The notes under the pieces are model-generated. The model had not been told where the DNA came from, did not search any database, and saw only the letters and a program-made list of their open reading frames with translations. A DNA stretch of 64,000 nucleotides from Tetrahymena thermophila SB210 (lineage: Eukaryota; Ciliophora; Oligohymenophorea; Hymenostomatida; Tetrahymenidae): assembly GCF_000189635.1 (NCBI RefSeq), contig NW_002476555.1:169522-233521 (forward strand), given 5' to 3'. Shown here one piece after another: positions 39,475 to 54,300 of the stretch (the first letter of the stretch is position 1; every line of letters begins with the position of its first letter). Position numbers and translations under genes: made by a program.

Positions 39475-40679
39475 AATTAGGAAGTTAAATAAATAATTCT
39501 TATTTTTAGTTAAATATTTAAATAATTCTTGTTTTTGTTTTATATTTTATTTCTTACTTGAGAAATCCAATTAGAATTTAAATCAATTTATGTAGTTATT
39601 GTAGACTCATAATATTTGAAAACAAATAAAAAAACAAGTTTTAATTTTGTGAAAGCAAATCATTGTAGACATACAATATTCTTAGTAATAGATTTGATAG
39701 AGACATTAATTATTTTAAACACAAATTAATTAATATAGACACTTTTTATTTTTATTGCTTAATAAATATAATTAAATTATATTTTTAAAGAAGATAAGCA
39801 TCTTTTTTTTATTAAATATAACAAATTAAATTGAAAATGAAATAAATGAGCTTATTTTAGAACAATCAATTAATTAAATTTCAAATACATTTTTATTTTA
39901 ATCAAATATTTATTTTTTGTATTCTGTAAGAAATCTTTTATTTAAATTCAATTACTCATTAAAAATCAAACCTTTAAAAAATATAAAAATTAGCTTATTC
40001 TATTTTATTGTAATATTTTAAAAATCAATTTCTCATTTCTTACTAGAAATATCAGATTGAAGAATAAATAAATAATCAGTTTTAATTTACATCATTTGTG
40101 TGTAATTAAATTTATACAATATATAGACTATAACTCATAATACTTTTGATAGAGACATTAGCTATTTTACTAACAAATTAATTCATGCTTAAATTATAAG
40201 TGTCAAATTAATATAATTTAATTATTTATTTATTAAAGGAGACAAGCAGATTTTAATTAAATATTACAAATAAAAATCAAATAAATAAAAAGTAAAATTT
40301 AATTAAGACATTTTTTAATTAAGTAAAATACAAATTTATTGTTATTCTAATTAAAATATTTTAATTTTTTTTGTATTTTTTAATATTTTTATTATTCAAA
40401 TAAATAAATTAATTAATAAATTGTAGTTATTTATTTTTTATAATAAATGTCAGATAAAATATATTTTAATAAAATAAAAGGAACATCATTATCAAATATT
40501 AATAATAAAAATTTAATAAATATATTATCTAAGCATACAGTATATCTAGCTAGGTTATTTATTTTGGAACTCAAGAAACATTTTTATAAAAATTAAAGAA
40601 ACTTTTTTCAAAATAATAAAAAATAAGTATAAATGTAATTAAATACAATTAATATGTAAAATATTTAATAATTTAATAA
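39475..40679. other. AT-rich intergenic, 3' flank of giant gene copy A
   Basis: No gene. The last ~90 bases (from about 40590) match the 3' flank of copy C near 62290. The duplicated unit therefore extends slightly past the stop codon. Confidence 0.6.
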
Positions 40680-43600
40680 TCAATTAATATTTTTTTGTTA
40701 TTTAGCAAAACCTGCTAGGAGTACTTACTAAGTGTTGAAATTATACGAAAATAAATTCTTGCTATTCACCTTTTGTATTGTAATCTTTTTAAATTAATTT
40801 AATTTTTAAAAAATAAATAAAAGTTTATATTTATAAAAAATAAATTTATTTACTTTTTGAAGATTGTTTTCTGCTTAATTGAGTTATTTTTTTTAGTTTT
40901 TTTATTTTTTCTTGGTTTTTTAAAGATTTATTTAAGCTTTTTTAATTCTGTAATAGACCATTTTCCATTTCATGTATGCTGTTAAAGAGACTTTATCAAA
41001 ATTTATCAATTTCTTCAGCTTTGAAGGAATAACTTTTGATAGACATTTTTTTACTATCATTATATTTTTTGACCTAGAATTGCTCAACATAATTCCTATT
41101 ACAATTATCAAATAGCAAAAAAAGAAGAAATAATCTACAATAATTTAAGCAATCTCTACAAAAACTTGAGTTTATGGATTTTAAGATTGAATCAACTATA
41201 GATATATCTTCAAGAAAATAAGAGAATAAGCTGCTACTTCACATTTTTATATGCTAATTGAAATAAAAGGACTATTTAACTTTACTATTTTAATATAGTA
41301 GATTAATAGTGCACTTATTGTTAGTACGCAAACATAATGGTTATTCTTATTTAATAGTGTATATACATAAATGATAGAAATTTTTAGATAAATTCTAACA
41401 AACTCCCAATAGTAATATTTAGGTTTTAGTTCTCCATAGTAATATCCGTATTTATACTTAATTATGCATTAATCTAGTTTTTTTTTGTTTTAATTAATCA
41501 ATCTAAGAAATACCAAAGGAAATAAAGTCCAAAAAACTAACACCATTACAGAAAAAGGATATAAATATTTAACTATACTAGAGTCGTAGCAATCAAATGA
41601 AAGGTCAATCGGGTTGTAAAGTTAATTTCCTACTTATTTACAGGTTAGAGTCTTAGTAAAATATGATATCTAGTTCACTTAGAAAAAGATAAATATAATG
41701 TGAAAAATTAAAAAAATATGATATCCTCTTAATTTCTGTTTTGAAATGTCTTAATAAAACATAAGTGTAATAGGAATCAAAATAAAAACTGCCATAGGAA
41801 CCAAAAATTGAATTTAAGTATAAAATAATATTTTTCCCATATCTCTAATTATGTTTTCACTGATCAGACAGTCTGTTCCTAAAGAAATTTGAACACCACC
41901 TGACCCAATTATGTCATTAAACAAGTTAAAGTTGATAGAAATAATTTTTGGTTAAGGAATTAAAAGAGCAGATAATTAATAATAGGTCAAAATAATTTTA
42001 ATATAGAACCCAGAATAATCCTGTATGCTATTGCTGCTAATAGGCATAATCTTCAAGATTCTCAAATAATAACATGTTTGTGTATATTTAAACTTTTAAA
42101 TGAAAACTCCTAAAACATACAAGAAGTAAGCCTCTAAAATTATTATTTTTAAAATGATAAAACCCCATTATTTTATCTACGATCCACATTTCTAGCAAAA
42201 GCCCTTAGAAAGAGATTCTGAATATCGGGATCCTTTCCAAGCTTCACCTAAAATATCGCATTACTAGCAAGCAGGACCTAAATAACCAGTTATGCAATAG
42301 TTAATACTAGAAGGATTTTCTGCTTAGCATGAATTTATAATAGGATCACACTCTATTATTTCATCTGTATAATTATTTTGCCTCCAAAATCCATTTTTCA
42401 ATTTTATTATATTTCCCTTGCACGTAACAGCAGATTCAGGGCAGTTAATGCATCTATTTGTATCTTTCTTTTCTTCTATATATTGTTGATAAAGTATCTG
42501 TGGATCATTTAGCTGATAAGTACCTTCCAAGCACTAATTGCATTAATAAACATTTAGATTAATTTATTAAATAACCTCCCCTTTTATACAGTTTCTGAAT
42601 TATACTGATAAGAGAATTGGATTTATTGTAAGAGAGTTTGTTTGAATTGTTGAGTTTATATAAAAGTATTAAACTTTATTGAGATTACCAAGAATTTTCA
42701 AATCATTCATCATAAAAGATTAACTTTTAGAGTCATATTGATAATAATTGATAATATTCTATCCAAACATTTAGGTTTCACTAGAATTTAGCTAATAAAA
42801 TGATATTTAAATATTATTTATCTCCTAACTAATATCTTTTGGATATAAACCTTGTTCTAGCTTATCTTTTGAGAAGCTCAGATATCTATTTTATTCATCT
42901 ACAATATACATTTTAAAGTTAATTAAGCCTCCACTTCTGAATTATCTCATTTCAGCATATCTTGAGAAGTCATTTTAAAACTTTTTAGGTACATTACTTT
43001 AATCTTTGTAAAATGTGAATAATTCCTCATTGGTATAATCATTGTTTTGAATAATTATGTTTTAAAGATAAGATGTACTATCATCACCATATATCTCTGC
43101 TACATTATCGAATATATTTTTAGAAAATGGAAAGTTTTAAGGTAATAAAATCCTATTTTAATCAGTCTAAATTATTCTTAATCCTCCTCCAATCAATGCT
43201 CTATTATTTTTAATTATTGTCTGAGAGTCAAATAAAACTAAGCAATTAGCAATATTTTCAAGATACAAAGCACCTCCGCTGCTTTTTGCAGTATTTTATT
43301 AGAATTGAGATTTTTTAAATTCTATCTTTTACCTAATTGATTAAAAATGAATAGCACCTCCATTTTATGCTGTGTTAAATTTAAAATAACTTTTTTCGAT
43401 AATAACTTATCTGGATTTAATTAATAAAAGTGAACCTTCATTTTCAATATGAGTAAAATTATTAATTTAAATTTTAGAATTTTAAATAAACATGATTTAT
43501 TATTATAAAAATTTATTTTGCTCAACTTAAAAATTCTTTAGTACTAAAATATCATCATTTAATTCTATATTTTGGTTTTAAGATGAATATTAGTTTGTGG

Positions 43601-46600
43601 AAAAAATTAGAACTAATTAATTATTAAGTTAAAATGTGCATTTATTCAGAGTTATTATATTGCAACCTAAGAATGTAAACACTCCTGAAGTTTAATCAAT
43701 TTATAGTGATTGAATATTGTTTTTTACTATTAAATTTTCGAGGGTTAGATTTTATATTTGTGAAAGACTCATCAAACTGTTCAAGTTATTGTTTTATATC
43801 ATAGTAACCCCATTTATTACAACTGTTTTTATTAATTCAAATTAAAATAATGGTATCTGAGACTTCTGATAAAAATTATTGTATGATATTTCCAGGTTAT
43901 AAATAAATATTTCTGATATATTTTAAAAAAAGAACAAAGAATTTTGCTGATTGTAGTTTGAGCATTTTTTAAGGTTGAGCTAAGATATTTTAATGTTTTA
44001 AAAAACTACCTTTTGAATATCAGATATAAATATTTGATTAGTACCAAAACACTCAAAGTCTATAGCCATATTTTAAAAAATAACTTACTAAGTTTTTTTG
44101 TTTTAGGTAATGTTGATAAATAAATTTGTACTATTTTAGAATGTTAAACTAAAATTAGTAAATTGTAAAGTAGATTAGCTTAGATTTTAAAAGGTAGTAT
44201 TTTAAAGAGCTATAAAATTATTTTAGATATCATAAGGTGCCATGACTTGTTGACTATTTGATATTGAGGATGTTTATAAAAATAAATTCTATATATTATC
44301 ACTTGGTATTTGCAAGTAGAAGTAGATAAACTAATTTTCTTAATTAACTAAAGAAACTCCATTTTTTGTCTAAATTTCCTTTTATTTAGGAGCAACATAT
44401 GTTTATTCTTCTATAATATTTTAATATTCTTTATTTGAACTAAAAAAAAAGCATTCTGATACAGTTTCTGATTTGTAAATATCTAAATTGTATTTATTTT
44501 CAAAAACTCCATCTTTATGTAATCCTAATATGCTAAGTACATTTTTCTGAGAATCGATTGAATAATTTAATAATCGAGAGTGTTAATAACTAATCTAAGC
44601 TATCATATTGAACTTATCTCCATTAATGACAAAGAGTTCGAATCTATCTATTAAAAATATTGCAAAGGTGTTATTATTAAACAGCTTGAAATTCAAAATA
44701 CTATCTTAAATGAAATCTTTTTTAATTGATGCAACAAATTCAATTTTTGTATTTAGTTAATACAAATTAATTTAAAAAATGCACTAAATAATTAGGAAAT
44801 TTTATTCTATTCTCAAGTTAGATTGCATTTTAGGTAAAGATAAATTTCGCTCTTATTCATTTTTTGAGTAATTCCAAATATATGCTTTTTTCTACCCATT
44901 AAAGCAAAATATATATCTTTGATAATTTTGATCAATCAAGAATTTTGATAAGGTAATGCTAGGATCTTCATCAACCAGACTTCTTAAGTCTATTTATTAA
45001 ATAACTTATTATTTCAACACATCGATTTAAAGAAGAAGAGCACCATTTGAAACAACATAAGCTAACAATTTACTATCAGAGATTTCAATCAATTAAATGA
45101 CAATAATTGAAATATTAAGAGAAACCTCTTTTGTTGTGTCATATAAAAAATAATTTTAGCTTGTTAAATTATATTAAAGCACCTAACCATCACTAAATCC
45201 TACCATGATCAAATCTTGTTTCTTATTTATATTAAATTAAGTTACTGTTTGAGTCAAGTTAAATTAAATCGTTTTCATGATAACACCTGCTTTTAAATCT
45301 AAATGCAATATTTTTTAATCACTAGTAATTACAATATTATCTATTATGAACTGTTAGAATTGGATATTGTCTAGCTAATAAATATCAGGGTCTGAATTAC
45401 TATTTTTGCAAGATTGATACTATTAATAAAATAAAATTGAATTTTCTAAACCTAATATTAAAACATCATCACTTTAATTGTATTTTATATCTAAGATTCT
45501 TGAACTCATTAATATGGATAACTCAAATTTTATTTTCTACTAAGAATATCTAAATATAAGGCTGTCTTAACTTAAAATCAAATAATCTGTCTGTTAGTTA
45601 TCTCTTTATATTTAAGTATACAAAGTATACGGCTCATTTAATTATGGGTCACGTTCTATTCCTAATTAATTAAGATCTTATTTGTATATAAAACCATCAT
45701 AATTAAAATAAATATCATTTGATAAACTATCATAGTGAATGATACTAAAAACCAAACCGCTCTAAAAATCTTAGATAACATTAATGTAAGTTTGAAAAGG
45801 AAGTTTTTTGCTTAAAGAAGAAAGATATAATGTACCCATTTAGTCTAATAATATCACATAATTGCTTAAATTTTCATAAAACTTAAAAGAAGAAATATAA
45901 TTTTAATAATTTTCATTTTAGTTAACTTATATATCAAAAATTTACCTTTAAGTAGAAATTTCATATACTAAAATTGACTTGTCATATGGTTAATAAGTAA
46001 ACAAATAATTTAAGTAATCAATATAATAAAATTATTATCTCAAAACAAAAGAATCCGTTTTTTCAAACTAATACTCATTTAAAGCTAATGTATTCTTGTC
46101 AATTATAATTAAACCTAATTTTTTTTAAATACATAATGAATATTAATAATTTTTAACTAAAATAAAAAAAATTATCTTAGAAGTGAAAATTTGAAATATC
46201 ATTAAATCCTCATTTATGAAATAGAGGATAAAGATTTTTGATTTCTTGAAAGTTCTCTTTAATTTATTTAATTTTATAAAAAGCAATTTTTAAAGCTATT
46301 TATTAAAATATAAGAAATCTTTTTTGAAGTTTATTAAAAAATTATGTTTGCTTGAATCTCAGTTCGCAAATTAGTAGATTTTATTTAGATTTTAAAATCA
46401 TAAATTTTTAATATAAATATCTCGAAAATAATTTTTGACTAATATCCTATATTTTAAAATACAATTATTTTTTTATTCTTAGAAAATTTTATGTTTTCTG
46501 GTAAAACTGTTTTAAGATTTTAGATTTATTTTATCGACAATAATTTTTAGATTTTATATTCATTAAGATAAAAAGCTTTAAAGAAAAATTTACTTTTTTC

Positions 46601-49600
46601 AGAAATACATACTGCTTTAGATGTAAAAAAAGAGCATTTTTGTTTAATATTATTGACTGTCTCTTTTAAAATTCCATCAGTGGTGTAGATTTTTAAATTC
46701 TAATGATCTAAACTATAGATATAAATATGATTATACTGTTCATCAAAAAGAGAAACAGTAAATTAAGAATCTTCAAATTTAACTTTTTTAGAGACTTTAA
46801 GCACTTTATCATATACTAAAAGAAATGAGTTATTACCAATAAATAGGCATGAAATTTGATATTTAAATGCAAAGCAATCCTAATAATCACTTTATAATTA
46901 ATAGTCGTTGAATATACTTTAAACAAAATTGAGTTTAGTATCTAGGATATGAAATAAAATTTAATTGTACATGAATATCAGATTGTCATCTTTACTGTAA
47001 AAAATATTCTCTATTCCATACTCCAATTTTTTAATAAATTTTTCATTTGTGGACAGATTAATCAGAGTTATAAAATTATTTTCACTTTCACTTTTACTAA
47101 AGCAAATAAGGGATTCATCAAATAAATTCATTTAAACCTAGAAAAGATTTGCATCTGAAGTAAATAAAATTTCTTGTGAACCAGTGTAAATGTCAAAAGA
47201 TACTAATTTATTATCAGATATAACAAATAATTTTCCAAATTTATCGCTATAAAGCGATTATTCATATACCCGAGATGTAATTTTATAGCGTTTATATTTT
47301 TAAACATAAGAGGATAAGACTTTATCAAAATCATCATTGTGATAAGTACTCATTTAAGTAGTGCTTTTTAAGTTCTAAACATATATTGATAAATAACTTT
47401 CAGTTTTAAAGAAGTAAAAGCCTGTTTCAATCACTTTTTTATTTTTTAGGTCAAATGCATATTCATACATATTATTAACTTAAATTGAGTAAGCCCAGTA
47501 ATATGTTTTCTCATATTCGTTTACTATTTTTTAAAATTCTGCAAAACCAAGTTTACTTCTAAATTCTATTAAACTATAGGAACTATCTGAAATGTTAATA
47601 AAAAGTACCCCTTATTCCCCTTATAAAGCATACATTTAATTATCATTCACCACTAAATATATATCTGTAACACCTGTAATAATAAGGGATTTCATTTCAT
47701 ATATCAAAGATAAGCTGAAGTCGTAAATTCTAAAATTATTATTATCATCTATGGTTAGTATTTATTCGAAAGTAAAATTGTTGTTTATTTTATCAGTCAA
47801 AGAATAAAATTTTTTTATTAATTAGAAATATTATATGTTATTTATTGTATTTAGTTGCTAAATGGTTTAATCTTTTAAATTTATTTGGTATACAGAAACT
47901 TTTTCTTCATATTCATTTTATGCCATAATTTTTAAATCTTTGTTCAAGTAGATGTTAATATCGCTACTTATAAAATCAATTTAGCAATTCTCAAACAAAT
48001 TTTATAAGTTTGAGGATTAAATTATTAAACAGTCCTAAAAAATCATTGCAAACATATCATTATTAGTGGCACATTATTTGTTTTAAACATTAAAAACTTT
48101 CAAAATATTTTTTTTATAAATGTCAATTATATATCCTTAATCATCACCAAAAGAAGAAGTATAAACAATTACTTTATCATTGTAAAATTTTTGAATGGAT
48201 AATCCATAAATAGGACCTATATTTAATTACTTTTATAAAACACACTTGGTCTCTTATGAATAATCATAAAAATTAATACCAAGTTTATTTAATTAAATGG
48301 CAATAGGCGGCTAGTAGCTTAAAGCTATGAAACTAATAATTTAATAATCAACAGAAGGAAAGGCAAGATTGAAATTGATAATTAAATTGATTTGAATTAA
48401 TTATTTTTCATGCTTTATCAAACTATCACTTTTTTTGACTATTTAAATGTAATCATTGTTTCTACCAACCAACTCATAAATAAAATGTTTTTAAGGTGAA
48501 ATTTAATTTTGGTATTTCACTAAATATAAATAATTAGTTCTATACTTCAAAGCAAATTTTTAGGTTGATTCAATAAATTATTTTTGATTTTAATCCAAGT
48601 AAAAAAATGACAAATTTATATTTTAGTCAAGAACAATTATTTGTTTTTCATTACCCCAAAAATCACACACCTCAAAGTCTGTAAAAGAATCTATCTCTTT
48701 AATTACATTTGAAGAATTTGTTTTTAGATTAGTGTATATCAATTTATTTTCACTTTAAATTATTAGATATGTGTTCAAATCAGTATCTGAAGTTTAAAAA
48801 ACTCTACCTTTTTGAATTTCTTATTAGTCATCCATTTATATATAAATAGATTGAAATGAATTATTATTTAAGTTAACTAAATTAACATATTTGTCTTAAA
48901 CTATAACATAGATTCCAAACTAAAGTATAGACAGTATGTCAAAATAGATATTATTTTACTAAGATTTAAAAGTAAAATGATTTTCAATTTGTAAATTTAA
49001 GCTATCGTTGTTATTAGTTACAATTATCTTATACACAATAATACTATTTGAATTCTGTATAAACAACCATTAATCAATAAATTTGATTTTTTGTGCATTA
49101 ACATTTAATTTGACAGGATTAGATTAAGAAAAAACTTAATTAATATAATCATAGAATATTTAAAATTCATAATCTTATTATGAGTAAATATTATAAATCA
49201 GAGCGTAATGATTATTAATTGAAGCAATTCCAGTGAATTAATTAAAAGAAATATTTTTTAGGTATGTTTTTGAATTTTTTGATTCATTTTTAATATCCCA
49301 ATTTGATATAGAATTATCGCTACCTATGAAAAATATAACACCATTTAGATTGAATGCTTATAATTCTTTTGATTTAAAGGTCTTACTTTTTACTAGATTG
49401 AGGTCATTTCTATCATAAACAGAGAGATAATTTTCTTTTTAAACCACATAATAATTATCTTGGTATATAAAGAAGTCTTTTGTTACACTATTATTTTTCA
49501 TGAATAGCTATGAGGGTTTTTAGATAGAACACTGTAATTTATTTTAGCATAAATTATTTTAATAGTTTTTATAGCTAAAAGGACTGCAGATAGCTACACA

Positions 49601-49849
49601 CTTATTATCTATATTACCATTATCATGTATATTCCTATCATAAAATAAATTGCTTCTACATTTATTATAAACGCATAGATTATTATTTGAATCAAGCTCA
49701 TAACCCTCTAAACATTTAATGCAGATATTTTAGTTATTGATATTACTACAAATTGAGCATCCTTCTACACATGTATTTTATGCTTTAGTGATCTATTAGA
49801 TAACTAAAAGCACAATATAACTCTTTATAATTGCTAATTTAATTAACAT
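40680..49849 (-). CDS. Giant multi-domain transmembrane protein, copy A (2,873 residues)
   Basis: Three exons around introns 46115-46593 and 40785-40853; coding length 8,622 bases. Domain order: signal peptide (MLIKLAIIKSYIVLLVI...); cysteine-rich head (CVEGCSICSNINNQNICIKC, then CVAICSPF); about 1,500 residues of repeated beta-strand character with aromatic/Asp-rich blades, propeller-like. A parallel beta-helix zone near residue 2000 has NTAQNGGAIHF, NTAKSSGGALYL and NRALIGGGLRI. A second cysteine block (CLECLEGTYQL, CINCPESAVTCKG, CITGYLGPACQQC) starts near residue 2270. Several membrane helices follow from ~2400 (FIILKIIILEAYFLYVLGVFI, LVPMAVFILIPITLMFY). The cytoplasmic tail is Lys/Gln-rich. 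This layout is typical of uncharacterised ciliate membrane proteins. The large ectodomain suggests surface adhesion or sensing. It is the first of three tandem copies. The last exon, ITIQKVNSKNLFSYNFN..., is conserved in all three. Confidence 0.9.
40785..40853 (-). other. Conserved last intron of the giant gene family (copy A)
   Basis: GTAAATAAA...TTTAAAAAG, 69 bases. The matching introns are 64 bases in copy B and 73 in copy C. Lengths not differing by threes, with identical exon phase on both sides in all copies, show this is a true intron and not coding sequence. Confidence 0.85.
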
Positions 49850-51365
49850 TTATTTGTTAATATTCCTTTTTTTACTAGAAGTTTTTGATTTTTTACTAAT
49901 TTGTTTTTTTTTAATTATTTATAGCTCTTCCTGGTTTTAAAACTCCGCTGATTGGATATATGTAATTAGCAGTGTTTGTAAAAATATTAATATATAAAAG
50001 ACTAAATGGCAGTTTATGTATTTTTTTTCTTTTTTAAATCAGAATTTTCAGATATACATTTAAAAAAATTTGTTCTAGGCGCCCTTATTGAAAACATTAT
50101 ATTTGAAGGCTTTTTATACTATATATTTATATATTAAATACAATTTATGAATTTTATTGAATCTTGCCTTTAGATACTTTTTCATAAATACTTTTATTTA
50201 TTTTTTTTATTAATTTTTAAATTAAGCATAATCCAGGTATTAAATATAATGCTATCGAGTTCATCATATTTTAATACCTGGATTAGTAAATTTTTAACTG
50301 ATTTTGTTGAATAATTATAAATAGAACACATATCTACTTTTCTATTTTGCCTTAGCAATTGATAGTATCATCAATATAGTGTGAATTTTTATCCTTTTTA
50401 TTTTATCTTAATTTCTGTTTTCAAAGAAGAAAAAGTTGATTAAATTTGGTACTAGTACTTTTTTTTAAATGTAATTATTTTAACCTGCTTGGTACCTTTT
50501 GCTATTCTCATGTAATAAATTTGTGTGGTAAAAAATTAATAAAATCGAAATTAAAAAATAAGTTAAGCAACTAAAATAAAGATTAAGATTCTTTCAATTA
50601 ATATTATTTAAAATTAGTTTTAAGGATAAATAAGAAAATTAAGATCAAATGAAAAAGTAAAAAATCTAAGACTTTAAATTAAAGTTAGTTGACAAAGACT
50701 AAATAAAGTATACAAAAATCATAATTTTTCAAAACTAATCAATCTTCATTTTAGAAATATTTTTAATTTAATACTTCTTATGCTTGCTTGCTTGAAAGAA
50801 ATACAAATCCATCTCTAAAAAGTAAATAGATCGTGTTATTTATATAAATTTCTCTCATTTTTTAATCTATTTACTTAAAATTTTAGAAATTATTAATTAA
50901 TAAAGTTTGATTTTGTTTACTTTCAATCAATATTATTTGCTATTTTTAGTAATAAATACATTCATTTATATTATATTCATAAGTTTGATAATTATTATTC
51001 ATTTTTAAATATTTGAAAATAATTTTATTGTTGGTTGATAGAAATTTATTTAAAAATTTATTTTTTAAAACAAATAAAATTCTTTTTCAATTATTTTCAC
51101 TTGATTTTTCAATAAACTAGCCTTTAAGCTTTTTATAACTAATTTTCTAAATTCCACAATAAAACAAATAACTACTTCTAATAATATTTTTTTATCCTTT
51201 TATTATATTTTAAATGTTATTGTACTTACTTATTTTAAATATAGTCACTTTAAATAATTTTCAACTGTTTTTATATTTTTTGTATTCTATTTTTAAAAGT
51301 TAATAAAAATAAAAAAATGAGTATAATTGTGATTAAATACAATCAATATGTAAAATATTTAATAA
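49850..51365. other. Spacer between copies A and B
   Basis: 1.5 kb with no gene. The stretch from about 50291 to 51220 resembles 60120-61100 in the next spacer, so it belongs to the duplicated unit. It carries a hairpin at 50229-50285. It should contain the promoter of copy A. Confidence 0.7.
50229..50285. repeat. Inverted repeat in spacer A-B, ~19-base arms
   Basis: The left arm (TAATCCAGGTATTAAATAT) and right arm (ending TTTAATACCTGGATTA) are complementary apart from one extra T, around a loop of about 18 bases. It lies about 380 bases upstream of the copy A start codon and just left of the shared spacer block. Confidence 0.85.
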
Positions 51366-54300
51366 TCAATTAATATTATTTGTTTATTTAGCAAAACCTG
51401 TTATGAGTACTTACTAAGTGTTGAAATTATACGAAAATAAATCCTTGCTATTCACCTTTTGTATTGTAATCTTTTTAATTTAATTTTAAAAAAATAAATA
51501 AAAAATTATATTTATAAAAAATAAATTTATTTACTTTTTGAAGATTGTTTTCTGCTTAATTAAGTTGTTTTTTTTATTTTTTTTATTTTTCCTTGGTTTT
51601 TTAAAGATTTATTTAACCTTTTTTAATTTTGTAATAGACCATTTTCCATTTCATATATGCAGTTAAAGAGACTTTATCAAAATTTATCAATTTCTTCAGC
51701 TTTGAAGGAATAACTTTTGATAGACATTTTTTTACTATCATTATATTTTTTGACCTAGAATTGCTCAGCATAATTCCTATTACAATTATTAAATAGCAAA
51801 AAAAGAAGAAATAATCTACAATAATTTAAGCAATCTCTACAAAAATTTGAGTTTATGGATTTTAAGATTGAATCAACTATAGATATATCTTCAAGAAAAT
51901 AAGAGAATAAGCTGCTACTTCACATTTTTATATGCTAATTGAAATAAAAGGATTATTTTAAGATACTATTTTAATATAGTAGAATAATAGTGCACTAATT
52001 GTTAGGACGCTAACGTAGTGGTTATTCTTATTTAATAGTGTATATACATAAATGATAGAAATCTTTAGATAAATTCTAACAAACTCCCAATAGTAATATT
52101 TAGGTTTTAGTTCTCCATAGTAATATCCGTATTTATACTTAATTATGCATTAATCTAGTTTTTTTTTGTTTTAACTAATCTATCTNNNNNNNNNNNNNNN
52201 NNNNNNNNNNNNNNNNNNNNNNNNNNNNNNNNNNNNNNNNNNNNNNNNNNNNNNNNNNNNNNNNNNNNNNNNNNNNNNNNNNNNNCTCCCCTTTTATACA
52301 GTTTCTGAATTATACTGATAAGAGAATTGGATTTATTGTAAGAGAGTTTGTTTGAATTGTTGAGTTTATATAAAAGTATTAAACTTTATTGAGATTACCA
52401 AGAATTTTCAAATCATTCATCATAAAAGATTAACTTTTAGAGTCATATTGATAATAATTGATAATATTCTATCCAAACATTTAAGTTTCACTAGAATTTA
52501 GCTAATAAAATGAGATTTAAATATTAATTATCTCCTAACTTATATCATTTGGATATAAACCTTGTTCTAGCTTATCTTTTGAGAAGCTCAGATATCTATT
52601 TTATTCATCTACAATATACATTTTAAAGTTAATTAAGCCTCCACTTCTGAATTATCTCATTTCAGCATATCTTGAGAAGTCATTTTAAAACTTTTTAGGT
52701 ACATTACTTTAATCTTTGTAAAATATGAATAATTCCTCATTGGTATAATCATTGTTTTGAATAATTATGTTTTAAAGATAAGATGTACTATCATCACCAT
52801 ATATCTCTGCTACGTTATCGAATATATTTTTGGAAAATGGAAAGTTTTAAGGTAACAAAAGCTTTTTTTAATCAGTCTAAACTATCCTTAATCCTCCTCC
52901 AATAAATGCTCTATTATTTTTAATTATTGTCTGAGAATCAAATAAAACTAAACAATTTGCAATGTTTTCAAGAAATAAAGCTCCTCCGCTGCTTTTTGCA
53001 GTATTTTGTTAGAATAGAGATTTTTTAAACTCTATCTTTTTCAGGATTGATTAAAAATAAATAGCTCCTCCATTTTATGCTGTGTTAAATTTAAAATAAC
53101 CTTTTTCGATTATAACTTCATTAGATTTAATTAATAAAAGTGAACCTTCATTTTCAATATGAGTAAAATTATTAAATTAAATTTTTGAATTTTAAATAAA
53201 CATGATTTATTATTATAAAAATTTATTTTGCTCAATTTAAAAATGTTTTAATACTATTATATCATCATTTAATTCAATTTTTTGGTTTTCAGATGAATAT
53301 TAGTTTGTGGAAAAAATTAGAACTAATTAATTATTAAATTCAAATGTGCTTCTTATCAGAGTTATTATATTGCAACCTAAGAATGTAAACACTCCTGAAG
53401 TTTAATCTATTTATAGTGATTGAGTATTATTTTATACTATTAAATTTTCGATGGTTAGATTTTTTATTTGTTAAAAACTCATCAAACTGTTCAAGTTATT
53501 GTTTTATAGCATAGTTACCCCATTTATTTGAACAGTTTTTATTAATTCAAATTAAAATAAGGGTATCTGAGACTTCTGATAAAAATTATTGTATGATACT
53601 TCCAGGTTATAAATAAATATTTCTGATATGTTATAAAAAAAGAATAAAGAATTTTGCTGATTGTAGTTTGAGCATTTTTTAAGGTTGAGCTAAGATATTT
53701 TAATGTTTTAAAAAACTACCTTTTGAATATCAGATATAAATATTTGATTAGTACCAAAACACTCAAAGTCTATAGCCATATTTTAAAAAATAACTTACTA
53801 AGTTTTTTTGTTTTAGGTAATGTTGATAAATAAATTTGTACTATTTTAGAATGTTAAACTAAAATTAGTAAATTGTAAAGTAGATTAGCTTAGATTTTAA
53901 AAGGTAGTATTTTAAAGAGCTATAAAATTATTTTAGATATCATAAGGTGCCATGACTTGTTGACTATTTGATATTGAGGATGTTTATAAAAATAAATTCT
54001 ATATATTATCACTTGGTATTTGCAAGTAGAAGTAGATAAACTAATTTTCTTAATTAACTAAAGAAACTCCATTTATTGTCTAAATTTCCTTTTATTTAGG
54101 AGCAACATATGTTTATTCTTCTATAATATTTTAATATTCCTTACTAGAGCTAAAAAAAAAGCATTCTGAAACTGTTTCTGATTTGTAAATATCTAAATTG
54201 TATTTATTTTCAAAAACTCCAGCTTAATGTAATCCTAATATGCTAAGTACATTTTTCTGAGAATCGATTGAATAATTTAATAATCGAGAGTATTAATAAC

